Assembly: GCA_903934275.1 (NCBI GenBank)
Contig: CAIZNF010000412.1
Span: 1 to 17,769, forward strand
Length of the DNA: 17,769 bases
From: an uncultured Nitrosomonadales bacterium
GTDB lineage: Bacteria; Pseudomonadota; Gammaproteobacteria; Burkholderiales; Gallionellaceae
Direction of reading: 5' to 3'
This document shows, piece after piece, positions 1 through 7,345 of this stretch. A model generated the notes under the pieces. It ran no database searches. It was not told the DNA's origin and saw only the letters and a list, made by a program, of their open reading frames with translations. Both the position numbers and the translations under genes were made by a program. The first letter of the stretch is position 1. Each line of letters begins with the position of its first letter.

Positions 1-27
1 ATCGCGGCCAGGAGACCGCTCCCACGG
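1..27. repeat. possible edge of a dispersed palindromic repeat
   Basis: Read on the minus strand this stretch has GGGAGCGG followed shortly by GGCCGCGAT, which resembles the GGAGCGG...CCGCG intergenic palindromes common in proteobacteria. Only a 4-bp GCGG/CCGC core pairs cleanly and the window starts here, so the element may be incomplete or a chance match. No gene is visible in bases 1-46. Confidence 0.25.
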
Positions 28-46
28 TGATTTTTTCAAAGTTAAT

Positions 47-2944
47 TTATGCTTGCCAAATCGGAAACTCGAAGAAAAAAGTGGTCAGCACATTGGGGTT
101 GGAATAGAAACCGATGCTGCCGCCCATCTGTTCGACCATCGCTTTGGTGATGGAAAGCCCCAGCCCGGTGCCACCCTTCTTGCGCGTATCAGATGAATCT
201 GCCTGGGCGAATTTTTGGAAAATACGGTCGCGAAACTCATCTGAAATGCCACTGCCGTGGTCATTCACCGCCACGCGAATGCGTTCACCGTCGCTCGTGG
301 CTGCAACTGTCACCTTGCCGCCAACGTGGGAAAATTTGGCGGCATTGGAGAGCAGGTTGGCCAACACCTGTATCAAACGATTCGCGTCCACATTCACCAT
401 AGCTTCAGGTACTTCACTTTCCAGCTCATAACTGACCCGGTACTGCTCGGCGTAGGCGCGATTGCCATCCACTGCCTGTTTTAATAATGGCATTAACTTG
501 ATCGGGCTTAGCTGAAAGTCCATTTTGCCGGACTCAATTTTCTCCATATCAAGAATATCGTTGACCAGCAAAATCAGCCGCTCACTATTTTTGTGCGCAA
601 TTTCAACAAGCGCCTGGGCCTGCGCTGGCAACTCGCCTCCCACGCCCCCCGCAAGCAGGCCGAGCGAACCACGAATTGAGGTTAGCGGTGTGCGCAGCTC
701 ATGGCTAACAATGGAAACAAATTCGCTTTTCATGCGCTCAACTTTTATGCGCTCGGTGATATCCTCCGTGACGGCGACAAAATTAGTGGCCTTGCTTTCA
801 CTGTCGCGAATCGCGGAGATATGTATTTCTTCCCAGAATAATTCACCGCTCTTCTTGCGATTTTGCAGTTTACCGCGCCAGTATTTGCCGCCCAGAATGG
901 TTTCCCACATTGATCGATACACATCGATTGGAGTCAACCCAGATTGCACAATGCGTGGGTTCCGCCCCATTACCTCCTGCGCCGAATAGCCGGTCACCTC
1001 GGAGAACTTGGCATTAACATATTCGATGTTGCCCACAGCATCAGTTATTAACACCGAAACCGGGCTTTGCTCGATAGCGCGGGAGAGTTTGCGCAATTCA
1101 TCCTCGGCGAGCTTGCGTTCGGTGATGTCACGTATTAGGCCAATGAACATGCGTTTTTCCGCGTGAGTGATCTCCGAAACTGCCAAATCCATCGGAAAAG
1201 TCTCACCATTCTTGCGCTGACCGACCACCTCGCGTCCGATGCCGATAATCTTTTTGAGCCCGGTTGTCACATAATTGTGAAGGTAGCCGTCGTGCTGGCT
1301 ATGGTATGGCTCAGGCATCAACATTTTGATATTGCGTCCGATCACCTCCTCCGCAAAAAACCCGAAGATAATCTCGGCACCATGATTGAACGAGCTGACA
1401 CTACCAAGCTCGTCTATGGTAATGATGCCGTCGAGCACGTTATCCAAGATAGTTTTGGTGTACTGCGCGGCTTCCTTCAGAGCATCGTCGACCTGCTTGC
1501 GTGCAGTGATGTCGTAGTTGATGCCAATCATGTGCACCAGCCTATTTTCTTGATCACGCTCAACGCATGCATGGGCCTTGATATGGCGCACCTCTCCATT
1601 CTTCCAGACAATGCGGAAGGTGGTATCGAAGTTTTTGTCGCTTTCGATAGCCGCCCACAACTCGGCCTCGGATCGTTCGATATCTTCCGGGTGCAGCCGG
1701 GATTTCCATGCGCTGTAGGCTCCCTCGAATTCATCCTTCTCCACCTGATAGAGCCTGTACATCCAGCTATCCCAGACCAGATTGCCGGTGATAATGTCAA
1801 AATCCCATACGCCGATGCCCGCCGAGTCAGTCGCCAGTTCGAAGCGACTATTAATCTCGGTGAGATGTTTCTCATTCTTCCGAATCCGCTGTGTCATTCC
1901 GATGGCCATCTCTTCCGCGCGCTCGCGCCGGGAAGCCAAAAATGACACTATGACAAACAACAATATGCTGATGCCTGCACCCAGTGCCAGGATGACTGCG
2001 TTCAACGGCGAATGGAAGCCTGCATCGAATTCTGGGCGGCTGTGCAGGCGCACGGTCCATGTATGCCCGTATGCGTGGATAGTGCGCAATGTTGTCATTT
2101 CTGGCGGGGTAGCGCGTTTCCCGTCAACCTGCTCATGCGCCGATGTGAAAATGCGCGACCCATCCGTTTCTTCTTCGCCATCAAAAATTGCAAAATCCAG
2201 TTTGAGAGCACGGCTGCCCAGAATACCCGCCATCAGATCATCAACACGATAGGGGCTGTAAACAAAGCCCTTCAAGGCATTCCAGCGCTCTTCCAATGTA
2301 GCCTGCGAAAGATGCCTGCGAAAGACCGGCACGTACATGAGAAAGCCTGCCTGCTCCTTGCCGTGCGTTTCCTGCACCAGCTTCACCTTGCCGGAGATGG
2401 AAGTTCTGCCGCTCTCTGCCGCCATGCGCATAGCGCTGGCACGGGTGGCCTCCGACATCATGTCATAGCCGAAAGCCGCCAGATTGCGTCCTAAAAAAGG
2501 TTCCAGATAAATAATGGAAGTATAGAGTGGGCGTTTGCCGGGCGGACGAACCGTATAGTCCGAAAATCCTTCGGCGCGTATTGTTGCGATATGTGCTTGT
2601 AATTCGGCAGGCTTGATAACCCGGCTGAAGCCGACCCCTTGAATTCCCGGATAGTTATTCTTGAGGTTCAAACGCTCGATATAGGCTCGCCATTCCGCAC
2701 GAGTCACAGAGTTGCTGGCATCCAGCAAGCCCGCACCACCAAGCAGAATCTGCTCGTGTTGGCGCAGCCGTTCTTCGATGGAATCGATCACGTCATTAAC
2801 ATGCAGTTCAAATTGCTGCCCGGCGTTTTTGATAGCCTGTGTACTCAAGCCATACCAGGCGATCAGTGTCAGCGAAAAGCAAACTAGCAGAACCACCCAG
2901 GCGACCCGGTTACGGCGGGTGAACAAGCGTTGCCAACTATCCAA
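47..2944 (-). CDS. membrane sensor histidine kinase, CHASE-PAS-PAS-PAS-HisKA-HATPase
   Basis: A 965-residue inner-membrane two-component sensor kinase. A membrane segment at about residues 15-35 is followed by a periplasmic CHASE-type domain (about 75-270), a second membrane segment (about 315-337) and three PAS domains (about 365-490, 495-610 and 620-735). The HisKA helix carries the phospho-acceptor H748 in SHELRTPL, and the C-terminal ATPase domain shows the N box (NLLSNAAKFS) and glycine boxes (DHGSGIS, GGTGLGLSI), so all catalytic motifs are present. The second PAS is FixL-like: H551 and R571 sit exactly 20 residues apart, as do the haem ligand His200 and Arg220 of Bradyrhizobium FixL. 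This suggests haem and oxygen sensing, but it is inferred. The start is TTG, preceded by a G-rich Shine-Dalgarno-like run; an in-frame TAA lies just upstream and no ATG start is available. No response regulator adjoins it here; a partner could lie left of the window. Confidence 0.93.
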   Translation of the reverse strand: MDSWQRLFTRRNRVAWVVLLVCFSLTLIAWYGLSTQAIKNAGQQFELHVNDVIDSIEERLRQHEQILLGGAGLLDASNSVTRAEWRAYIERLNLKNNYPGIQGVGFSRVIKPAELQAHIATIRAEGFSDYTVRPPGKRPLYTSIIYLEPFLGRNLAAFGYDMMSEATRASAMRMAAESGRTSISGKVKLVQETHGKEQAGFLMYVPVFRRHLSQATLEERWNALKGFVYSPYRVDDLMAGILGSRALKLDFAIFDGEEETDGSRIFTSAHEQVDGKRATPPEMTTLRTIHAYGHTWTVRLHSRPEFDAGFHSPLNAVILALGAGISILLFVIVSFLASRRERAEEMAIGMTQRIRKNEKHLTEINSRFELATDSAGIGVWDFDIITGNLVWDSWMYRLYQVEKDEFEGAYSAWKSRLHPEDIERSEAELWAAIESDKNFDTTFRIVWKNGEVRHIKAHACVERDQENRLVHMIGINYDITARKQVDDALKEAAQYTKTILDNVLDGIITIDELGSVSSFNHGAEIIFGFFAEEVIGRNIKMLMPEPYHSQHDGYLHNYVTTGLKKIIGIGREVVGQRKNGETFPMDLAVSEITHAEKRMFIGLIRDITERKLAEDELRKLSRAIEQSPVSVLITDAVGNIEYVNAKFSEVTGYSAQEVMGRNPRIVQSGLTPIDVYRSMWETILGGKYWRGKLQNRKKSGELFWEEIHISAIRDSESKATNFVAVTEDITERIKVERMKSEFVSIVSHELRTPLTSIRGSLGLLAGGVGGELPAQAQALVEIAHKNSERLILLVNDILDMEKIESGKMDFQLSPIKLMPLLKQAVDGNRAYAEQYRVSYELESEVPEAMVNVDANRLIQVLANLLSNAAKFSHVGGKVTVAATSDGERIRVAVNDHGSGISDEFRDRIFQKFAQADSSDTRKKGGTGLGLSITKAMVEQMGGSIGFYSNPNVLTTFFFEFPIWQA

Positions 2945-3024
2945 AGTGCCCCCCGATTATCTGCTGGCGCGTTCGAGTGAACCAGCGAGTGTTCGATTGC
3001 ATTATTAAAAATGCCATTTAGTGC

Positions 3025-3051
3025 AAAAACGTAGGGCGGGTTCTACCCGCC
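3025..3051 (-). terminator. candidate intrinsic terminator of the response regulator-zinc ribbon-ATPase operon
   Basis: On the minus strand a perfect 7-bp GC-rich hairpin (GGCGGGT, loop AGA, ACCCGCC; arms at 3035-3041 and 3045-3051) is followed five bases later by TTTTT. It lies about 70 bases past the stop of the ATPase gene ending at 3120 and overlaps one half of the 3031-3082 palindromic repeat, so the repeat may double as the terminator. Confidence 0.45.
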
Positions 3052-3082
3052 AGATATAGCTGTCTGGCACAGCCCGACCTAC
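3031..3082. repeat. dispersed GTAGG...CCTAC intergenic palindrome, copy 1
   Basis: Imperfect palindrome whose outer arms GTAGGGCGGG and CCCGACCTAC match at 9 of 10 positions, with an inner perfect hairpin at 3035-3051. Its right arm (18 bases, 3065-3082) matches the right arm of the repeat at 8831-8893 at 16 of 18 positions, so the two belong to one family. It fills most of the 175-base gap between the sensor kinase start and the end of the GspE-type gene. Confidence 0.6.
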
Positions 3083-3119
3083 AAATTTCTTCCTAAATTT
3101 CTTGGCTAATCAGAAACCT

Positions 3120-4823
3120 TCAATCGTCTTCCAGCGAAGCAGTCGCGCATACAACCTCTTCCAGCGAAGTTATTCCACGCAACGCTTTTTTGAAACCGTC
3201 ATAGCGCAGATTATGAAACCCTTGCCGCACAGCAATAGACATGATCTCGTCATAGTCTCGCTCACGCAGAATCGCATCGCGTATCTGCGGCGTGACTTTC
3301 AGAAATTCGTGGATACCCACCCGCCCGGTATAACCCGTCCTGCCACAATGTTCGCAACCTGCTCCCTTGTAAAAAACCGGTAACTCAGCGCCTTCGCGCC
3401 AATAGAAATATTGCCGCAATTCATCCGGTTCCGGGTGATGTTCGGTCTTGCAGTATTCGCACAGCCTTCTCACCAGGCGCTGCCCCAGCACGCCGATGAT
3501 GGACGGTGCCACGATAAAACGCTCCACACCCATTTCCAGTAACCGTGTAGTGGCCTGAATCGCATCGTTGGTGTGCAGCGTGGTCAGCACCAGATGGCCG
3601 GTCAAGGCTGCCTGCGCGGCGATGCGCGCGGTTTCGGTGTCGCGGATTTCGCCCACCAATATGGCATCCGGATCCTGGCGCAACACTGAACGCAATACTT
3701 CCTTGAAGCTCCGCCCAACCTTGTCGTTGACCATCACCTGATTCAAGGACTGCACATCGTACTCGACCGGGTCTTCGATGGTGACAATGTTAATGTCGCG
3801 TGTGTTGATGTAGTTCAGTGCCGCATACAGGGTAGTGCTTTTGCCTGAGCCGGTCGGGCCGGTCACAAACAGGATACCCTGCTGGTATTTCAAGGTTGTT
3901 TTGAGCGGGCGCAACACTTCTGGAGAAAAATCCAGTTTATCCAGATTCAAGAGCGCGCTGGTATATAACGAGCCCAGAATACGCATCACCACTTTTTCGC
4001 CATGCATGACGGGCAGACAGGAAACCCGCAGATCCAATGCTTTCACAGGCAGCGCAAAACTGAGTCGGCCATCCTGCGGTTTGCGCCGCTCGGTGATATC
4101 CATCCCCGCCGATATTTTATAACGTGAAACAAGCGGCAGTGCCATTTCGGCAGGCAGGAACAGCCTGTCCACCAGCTCCCCGTCTATCCGGTAGCGCACA
4201 ACTATCTCGTTCTTTTTCGGTTCAATGTGAATATCCGAAGCGCGTTCCTTGAGCGCCAACAGAATGATCGAATCGGCGAGTTCAACAAGCGGTTTGGATT
4301 CGAGCAGCTTTACCAGTGCCGCATCGCTCATTTCTCCGGCCTGAAATACCTTCAGATTGAAACTCGTCGCCAGCACATCCACATTCTGGGCGGATTGATA
4401 ATTAACTTTGATTGCCGAATCAAGCTCATCTTTAAAGCAGAACACCGGGCTTACCGGCTTCATCAATAAATTTTCCAGCGTTGCAACAGTCTGCAGATCA
4501 TTGGGTGCAACCATCCCCACTGTCACCACCTCGCCCAACTGATATATCGGGATAGCCTGGTAGCGTTGCGCAATTTCCCCGGTCAACAGGGAAACCATTT
4601 CATCCTGAAACAGAGTTTTGCTCAGATTGACATAAGTGCGATTCATCTGGCTCGCCAATAATTCCCCGGCCGTATCACGATCCAGATAGCCATCCTGGAT
4701 TACGAACTGCGCAAAATCAACCGCATCACTCTTGCTCGCCCTGATCATGCCAGCCAATGCCACAGGCGGCATGTGCGCCTTTCCCTGAAAGCTCGCTATT
4801 AACTGTTCTGTCAGCTCTATCAT
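3120..4823 (-). CDS. GspE/PulE/PilB-family secretion or type IV pilus ATPase
   Basis: A 567-residue cytoplasmic hexameric ATPase of the type II secretion/type IV pilus superfamily. It has an N-terminal T2SSE_N-like domain (about 1-145), a linker domain, and a RecA-like core with Walker A GPTGSGKST (about residue 321), Walker B ILVGEIRD, and the His box HLVLTTLHTN. A CxxC...CxxC zinc motif (CEYC and CEHC) lies in the C-terminal third, as in GspE and PilB. All these motifs are intact and the length is typical. It is the last gene of an operon; its ATG overlaps the stop of the zinc-ribbon gene by one base (TGATG). No pilin, secretin, platform protein or prepilin peptidase is nearby, so it is an orphan motor whose partners must be elsewhere. 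Assembly versus secretion cannot be decided from the sequence. Confidence 0.93.
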   Translation of the reverse strand: MIELTEQLIASFQGKAHMPPVALAGMIRASKSDAVDFAQFVIQDGYLDRDTAGELLASQMNRTYVNLSKTLFQDEMVSLLTGEIAQRYQAIPIYQLGEVVTVGMVAPNDLQTVATLENLLMKPVSPVFCFKDELDSAIKVNYQSAQNVDVLATSFNLKVFQAGEMSDAALVKLLESKPLVELADSIILLALKERASDIHIEPKKNEIVVRYRIDGELVDRLFLPAEMALPLVSRYKISAGMDITERRKPQDGRLSFALPVKALDLRVSCLPVMHGEKVVMRILGSLYTSALLNLDKLDFSPEVLRPLKTTLKYQQGILFVTGPTGSGKSTTLYAALNYINTRDINIVTIEDPVEYDVQSLNQVMVNDKVGRSFKEVLRSVLRQDPDAILVGEIRDTETARIAAQAALTGHLVLTTLHTNDAIQATTRLLEMGVERFIVAPSIIGVLGQRLVRRLCEYCKTEHHPEPDELRQYFYWREGAELPVFYKGAGCEHCGRTGYTGRVGIHEFLKVTPQIRDAILRERDYDEIMSIAVRQGFHNLRYDGFKKALRGITSLEEVVCATASLEDD

Positions 4824-5137
4824 CAGAATCTCTTTTTGCGTTTGGTTAGCAGCTTGCGAATATCGTCCTGCGTGACGTGCGCTTTGTGGGTCGAGTCCAG
4901 AAATTGTTTCTCTTGCGCCGCATGTTGCACCAGGCGCTCAAGATCAAAGCGGTGATCGGCATCGGCAATACTTCGTCCATCCCCTGCGGCAACCTCGGCC
5001 AGATTTGTTCCGCAGCGACCACAGAAAATATCGCCCGCCTTTGAGACGAAGCCACAACGGCAACGGTTATGCTCCAATGCGTGCCCGCATGTCCCGCAAA
5101 AAACGTAACCGGCCGGATTGGTGTGATTGCAGCTCAT
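4823..5137 (-). CDS. double zinc-ribbon protein
   Basis: A small protein of 104 residues with two zinc-ribbon knuckle sets in the first 45 residues. The first set has C3/H5 with C14-x2-C17, and the second has C26-x-C28 with C39-x2-C42, each ending in CG as in double zinc ribbon (DZR) domains. The rest is charged and helical, ending in a basic tail (TKRKKRF). No signal peptide or membrane segment is seen, so it is probably cytoplasmic. Its ATG overlaps the response regulator stop by four bases (ATGA) and its own stop overlaps the ATPase start, so all three are probably translated together. A role as an adaptor or regulator between receiver and ATPase is inference from position only; DZR proteins have no single known function. 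Confidence 0.8.
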   Translation of the reverse strand: MSCNHTNPAGYVFCGTCGHALEHNRCRCGFVSKAGDIFCGRCGTNLAEVAAGDGRSIADADHRFDLERLVQHAAQEKQFLDSTHKAHVTQDDIRKLLTKRKKRF

Positions 5138-5550
5138 GATTGTCCAACAGCCCTGAATGCCCTGATTTCCGCCATATATTCACCCCATGTTGCACCGATT
5201 GCCTTGTGTAGTTCCTCGGCGGTCGTATTCTTCAGGATGTAGTTCCATGCTCCGTTATCGATGCATTCCTTCACGACTTCAAGTGCGCTTAACGATGTTA
5301 GCATTACGACCAAAGTTTTATTGTTAATCGCCATGATTTGCTTCAGGACTGCAACCCCGTCCATCCTTGGCATATTGATGTCAAGCAGCACCATATCCGG
5401 CGAAAACTGCTTATACATCTTTAATGCCTGCTCACCGTCTGCCGCTTCGGCAACGACTTCCGCTCCCAGTGAAGTAACAATCAAGCCTATCAAGTTACGA
5501 ATATGCGGCTCATCATCCGCAATCAATATACGAGCCTTACGTTTTTCCAT
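5134..5550 (-). CDS. single-domain (CheY-like) response regulator
   Basis: A 138-residue stand-alone receiver domain with no output domain. It has the acidic pocket D12/D13, phospho-acceptor D57 in LLDINMP, T85 in VVMLTS and K107 in YILKN, so phosphorylation should work. The start at 5550 is chosen because AAGAGGGA precedes that ATG at good spacing and the protein begins directly with the receiver fold. The frame stays open to 5769, but that longer form would translate the terminator at 5647-5676 and overlap the upstream gene, so it is rejected. It heads the operon with the zinc-ribbon and GspE-type genes, suggesting control of pilus or secretion motor activity by phosphorylation; this is inferred. 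Its cognate kinase is unknown; the kinase at 47-2944 is nearby but in a separate unit. Confidence 0.9.
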   Translation of the reverse strand: MEKRKARILIADDEPHIRNLIGLIVTSLGAEVVAEAADGEQALKMYKQFSPDMVLLDINMPRMDGVAVLKQIMAINNKTLVVMLTSLSALEVVKECIDNGAWNYILKNTTAEELHKAIGATWGEYMAEIRAFRAVGQS

Positions 5551-5593
5551 GCATCCCTCTTGGCTGTCGTCAACAATGGTTGAATCCATGTTT

Positions 5594-5604
5594 GAATAGT
5601 AGCA
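5594..5604 (-). promoter_or_regulatory. weak candidate extended -10 for the response regulator operon
   Basis: On the minus strand TGCTACTAT fits an extended -10 (TGn then TACTAT, 4 of 6 to consensus) about 45 bases upstream of the chosen start codon. No convincing -35 box was found. The location, just downstream of the preceding gene's terminator, is where a promoter for this operon would be needed. Confidence 0.22.
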
Positions 5605-5646
5605 AAAAACCTTGCGGTGCGGGAAGTTCACCGCCCAAACACCCAT

Positions 5647-5676
5647 AAAAAAACCCGGCACAAGCCGGGTTTTTTG
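5647..5676 (-). terminator. intrinsic terminator of the glycine-zipper gene
   Basis: AACCCGGC and GCCGGGTT form a perfect 8-bp stem around a 4-base loop, extended by flanking A and T runs so that the minus-strand transcript ends in a U-tract. It starts 11 bases past the stop codon of the glycine-zipper gene and separates that gene from the response regulator operon. Symmetry would also allow termination of plus-strand transcripts. Confidence 0.9.
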
Positions 5677-5686
5677 TTGGCAGGAA

Positions 5687-6412
5687 TCACTGATAATTAG
5701 GTCTATCCCTGCGGTCTTCATAACTGCGTTTTTGCGAATCTTTATAGCTGCGTTTTTGTGGCTCTTCATAGCGCTGGCTTTGTTGATCTTCGATGACGCT
5801 CACACCCAGACGGATAGTTGAACCGGGCTGGTATGGCAAAGTTGTGGTGATGTCCCGATCATTGTAGCGATAGGTCACGTTGTAGCCCTTGATGACTTCG
5901 CGACTGTTTTCAACCTGACGGCAACGCTCAACCTGTTCGGTACGGGGTTGATCCGGGTTGGCGACGCGGTCGCCGATCATCACACCGGCAATGCCACCCG
6001 CCGCAGTCGCGGCCTTGTTGCCAGTTCCGCCGCCGATCTGGCTGCCCAGCAAAGCACCGGCTAAGCCACCCACCAATCCGCCGGTCATGGAACGGTTGCT
6101 GTCCGGGTTAGATACACGGTCACCGACTACGGCACCGGCCACGGCACCGGCACCGGTCGCAGCCGTACTGCCTCTTCCGCCACCGACCTGGCTACCCAAC
6201 AGACCTCCCGCGACTCCGCCGACTACCGCTCCACCCATGGAACGATCCTGAGGCGCGACCTGTACGGTTTCCGTCGAGCATTCGCGGCGTGGTTCGCTTA
6301 CGCGCTCATATATCGGCGTGCTGGAAATCACCCGCGCAGTCTCGGTGAAATCTGCCGCATAACCGTTACCACACAAAAGAACCGCACCCAAAACCGATAA
6401 GCTTTTCTTCAT
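5687..6412 (-). CDS. secreted glycine-zipper (2TM) outer-membrane-type protein
   Basis: A 241-residue exported protein. Residues 1-20 form a signal peptide (MKK start, hydrophobic core, cleavage near GYA-A); Cys14 lacks a proper lipobox, so it is probably not a lipoprotein. Residues 57-156 hold two tandem copies of a 50-residue glycine-zipper module, each with a GGLVGG-type run, LLGSQ[VI]GGG, AAT and GDRV[SA]NPD. Family members often have one such module. Residues 160-210 form a mixed C-terminal domain, then a short polar tail of repeated RSY[KE]D units. Two cysteines (C45 and C163) could form a disulfide. A strong TAGGAGC Shine-Dalgarno precedes the ATG, and a terminator follows, so it is a one-gene unit. 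The family includes 17-kDa surface antigen-like envelope proteins; the precise role is unknown. Confidence 0.85.
   Translation of the reverse strand: MKKSLSVLGAVLLCGNGYAADFTETARVISSTPIYERVSEPRRECSTETVQVAPQDRSMGGAVVGGVAGGLLGSQVGGGRGSTAATGAGAVAGAVVGDRVSNPDSNRSMTGGLVGGLAGALLGSQIGGGTGNKAATAAGGIAGVMIGDRVANPDQPRTEQVERCRQVENSREVIKGYNVTYRYNDRDITTTLPYQPGSTIRLGVSVIEDQQSQRYEEPQKRSYKDSQKRSYEDRRDRPNYQ
5715..5784 (-). repeat. three 24-bp tandem units in the glycine-zipper 3' end
   Basis: A TCTTCATA/TCTTTATA motif recurs at 5715, 5739 and 5763 with exactly 24-base spacing; the first two units also share CTGCGTTTTTG. They encode the repeated polar octapeptides (RSYKDSQK-like) at the C terminus. The third unit is diverged. 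Confidence 0.75.
5945..6244 (-). repeat. two 150-bp tandem modules encoding glycine-zipper units
   Basis: Residues 57-106 and 107-156 align without gaps from RSM to NPD, and the DNA is likewise similar. This is an internal duplication of one glycine-zipper module. Confidence 0.8.
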
Positions 6413-6528
6413 TTTTTGCTCCTAAAAAATCCCCGCAATTCACGTGGCCGAATTATGACCAAGTGTTAATCTATCCGTTCAATGTAAATTGTTTCAAGTT
6501 GTTAATTTTATCTCAAATAGTCCATTGT

Positions 6529-6560
6529 AAAAACTACCGGCTGTCCCGCCAATGACGGCC
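6529..6560 (-). terminator. possible terminator of the DedA gene
   Basis: On the minus strand GGCCGTC and GACAGCC form a 7-bp stem with one mismatch around an 8-base loop (arms 6554-6560 and 6539-6545), followed five bases later by TTTTT. It sits about 20 bases past the DedA stop. The rest of the 168-base gap up to 6412 is AT-rich and would hold the glycine-zipper promoter; a CATAAT hexamer at 6452-6457 is a weak -10 candidate. Confidence 0.4.
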
Positions 6561-6580
6561 TGATGGATTTTTTGGAATCT

Positions 6581-7210
6581 TCATTTTCGGTGTCTGACCA
6601 GCTCGCGCAACGCGGGCAGAAAAGAAAGCACGATGATGCCGACAATGATCGCAGTGAGATTGTTTTTCACCGCCGGAATATTGCCGAAAAAATAGCCCGC
6701 AACGGTCAGGCTGCCGATCCACAACACGCTGCCCAGCGCGCTAAATAACACAAAAAGGCGGTAGCGCATCAGCCCGATCCCTGCAACAAAGGGGGCAAAG
6801 GTGCGGATAATCGGTAAAAACCGCGCAAAAATTATGGTCTTGCCACCGTGTTTTTCGTAAAAAGCATGAGTTTTGTCGAGATGCTCGCGCTTGATGAGCT
6901 TATTCGTGCGTTTCAGCAAGCGCAGCCCGAGCAACCGTCCGATCCAGTAGTTGGTGTTGTCGCCGCTGAATGCCGCCAGCATCAACAGCGGAACAAGCAA
7001 CTCGAGTTGCAACGCACCCATCCCGCACAGAGCACCCGCAACAAACAGCAAAGAATCGCCGGGCAAAAAAGGCGCGATAACCAGCCCGGTTTCGCAATAA
7101 ATAATCAAGAATAAAATGGCATAAATCCATATACCGTACTGTTGGGTAAGCGCCAACAAATGCGCGTCCAGGTGCAAAATGATGTCTATAAATACACTGA
7201 TAAAATCCAA
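6581..7210 (-). CDS. DedA/SNARE-associated family inner-membrane protein
   Basis: A 209-residue integral membrane protein of the DedA family (VTT/SNARE-associated domain), a family linked to lipid-carrier (undecaprenyl phosphate) flipping, membrane potential and envelope stress tolerance. Seen in the sequence: the N-terminal hydrophobic stretch, the family signature CETGLVIAPFLPGDSLLF (about residues 40-57), the second signature FARFLPIIRTFAPFVAGIG near residues 125-145, and several further membrane segments. Length is normal. The start codon is TTG: GGAG lies six bases upstream, and the protein then begins MDFISVFIDIIL, as family members do. A nearby ATG is in a different frame. It stands alone, 135 bases after the M48 gene, in a gap without an obvious terminator. 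Confidence 0.92.
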   Translation of the reverse strand: MDFISVFIDIILHLDAHLLALTQQYGIWIYAILFLIIYCETGLVIAPFLPGDSLLFVAGALCGMGALQLELLVPLLMLAAFSGDNTNYWIGRLLGLRLLKRTNKLIKREHLDKTHAFYEKHGGKTIIFARFLPIIRTFAPFVAGIGLMRYRLFVLFSALGSVLWIGSLTVAGYFFGNIPAVKNNLTAIIVGIIVLSFLPALRELVRHRK

Positions 7211-7345
7211 AAATTACTCCATTCATAATTTGAAAACTTCCATGCTTAACCACAAAACTCAGCAACCATCCACTGCGTCACAAAGCGCTGAAGGGCGCAT
7301 TGCGGCGTTAAAATCGTGTTCTAAATTCTCATTTACCGGCGCGTG

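Noticed and set aside
1163..1945. Plus-strand open frame of 260 codons opposite the sensor kinase
   Set aside because: Antisense to well-conserved PAS domains; no ribosome binding site or domain supports it.
4380..4823. c-di-GMP binding by the N-terminal domain of the GspE-type ATPase
   Set aside because: The repeated RLGxxL-type motifs of the MshE N domain are not visible, so binding cannot be claimed.
5551..5769. Longer N terminus for the response regulator
   Set aside because: It would translate the intrinsic terminator and the 3' end of the preceding gene, and a good Shine-Dalgarno marks the start at 5550.
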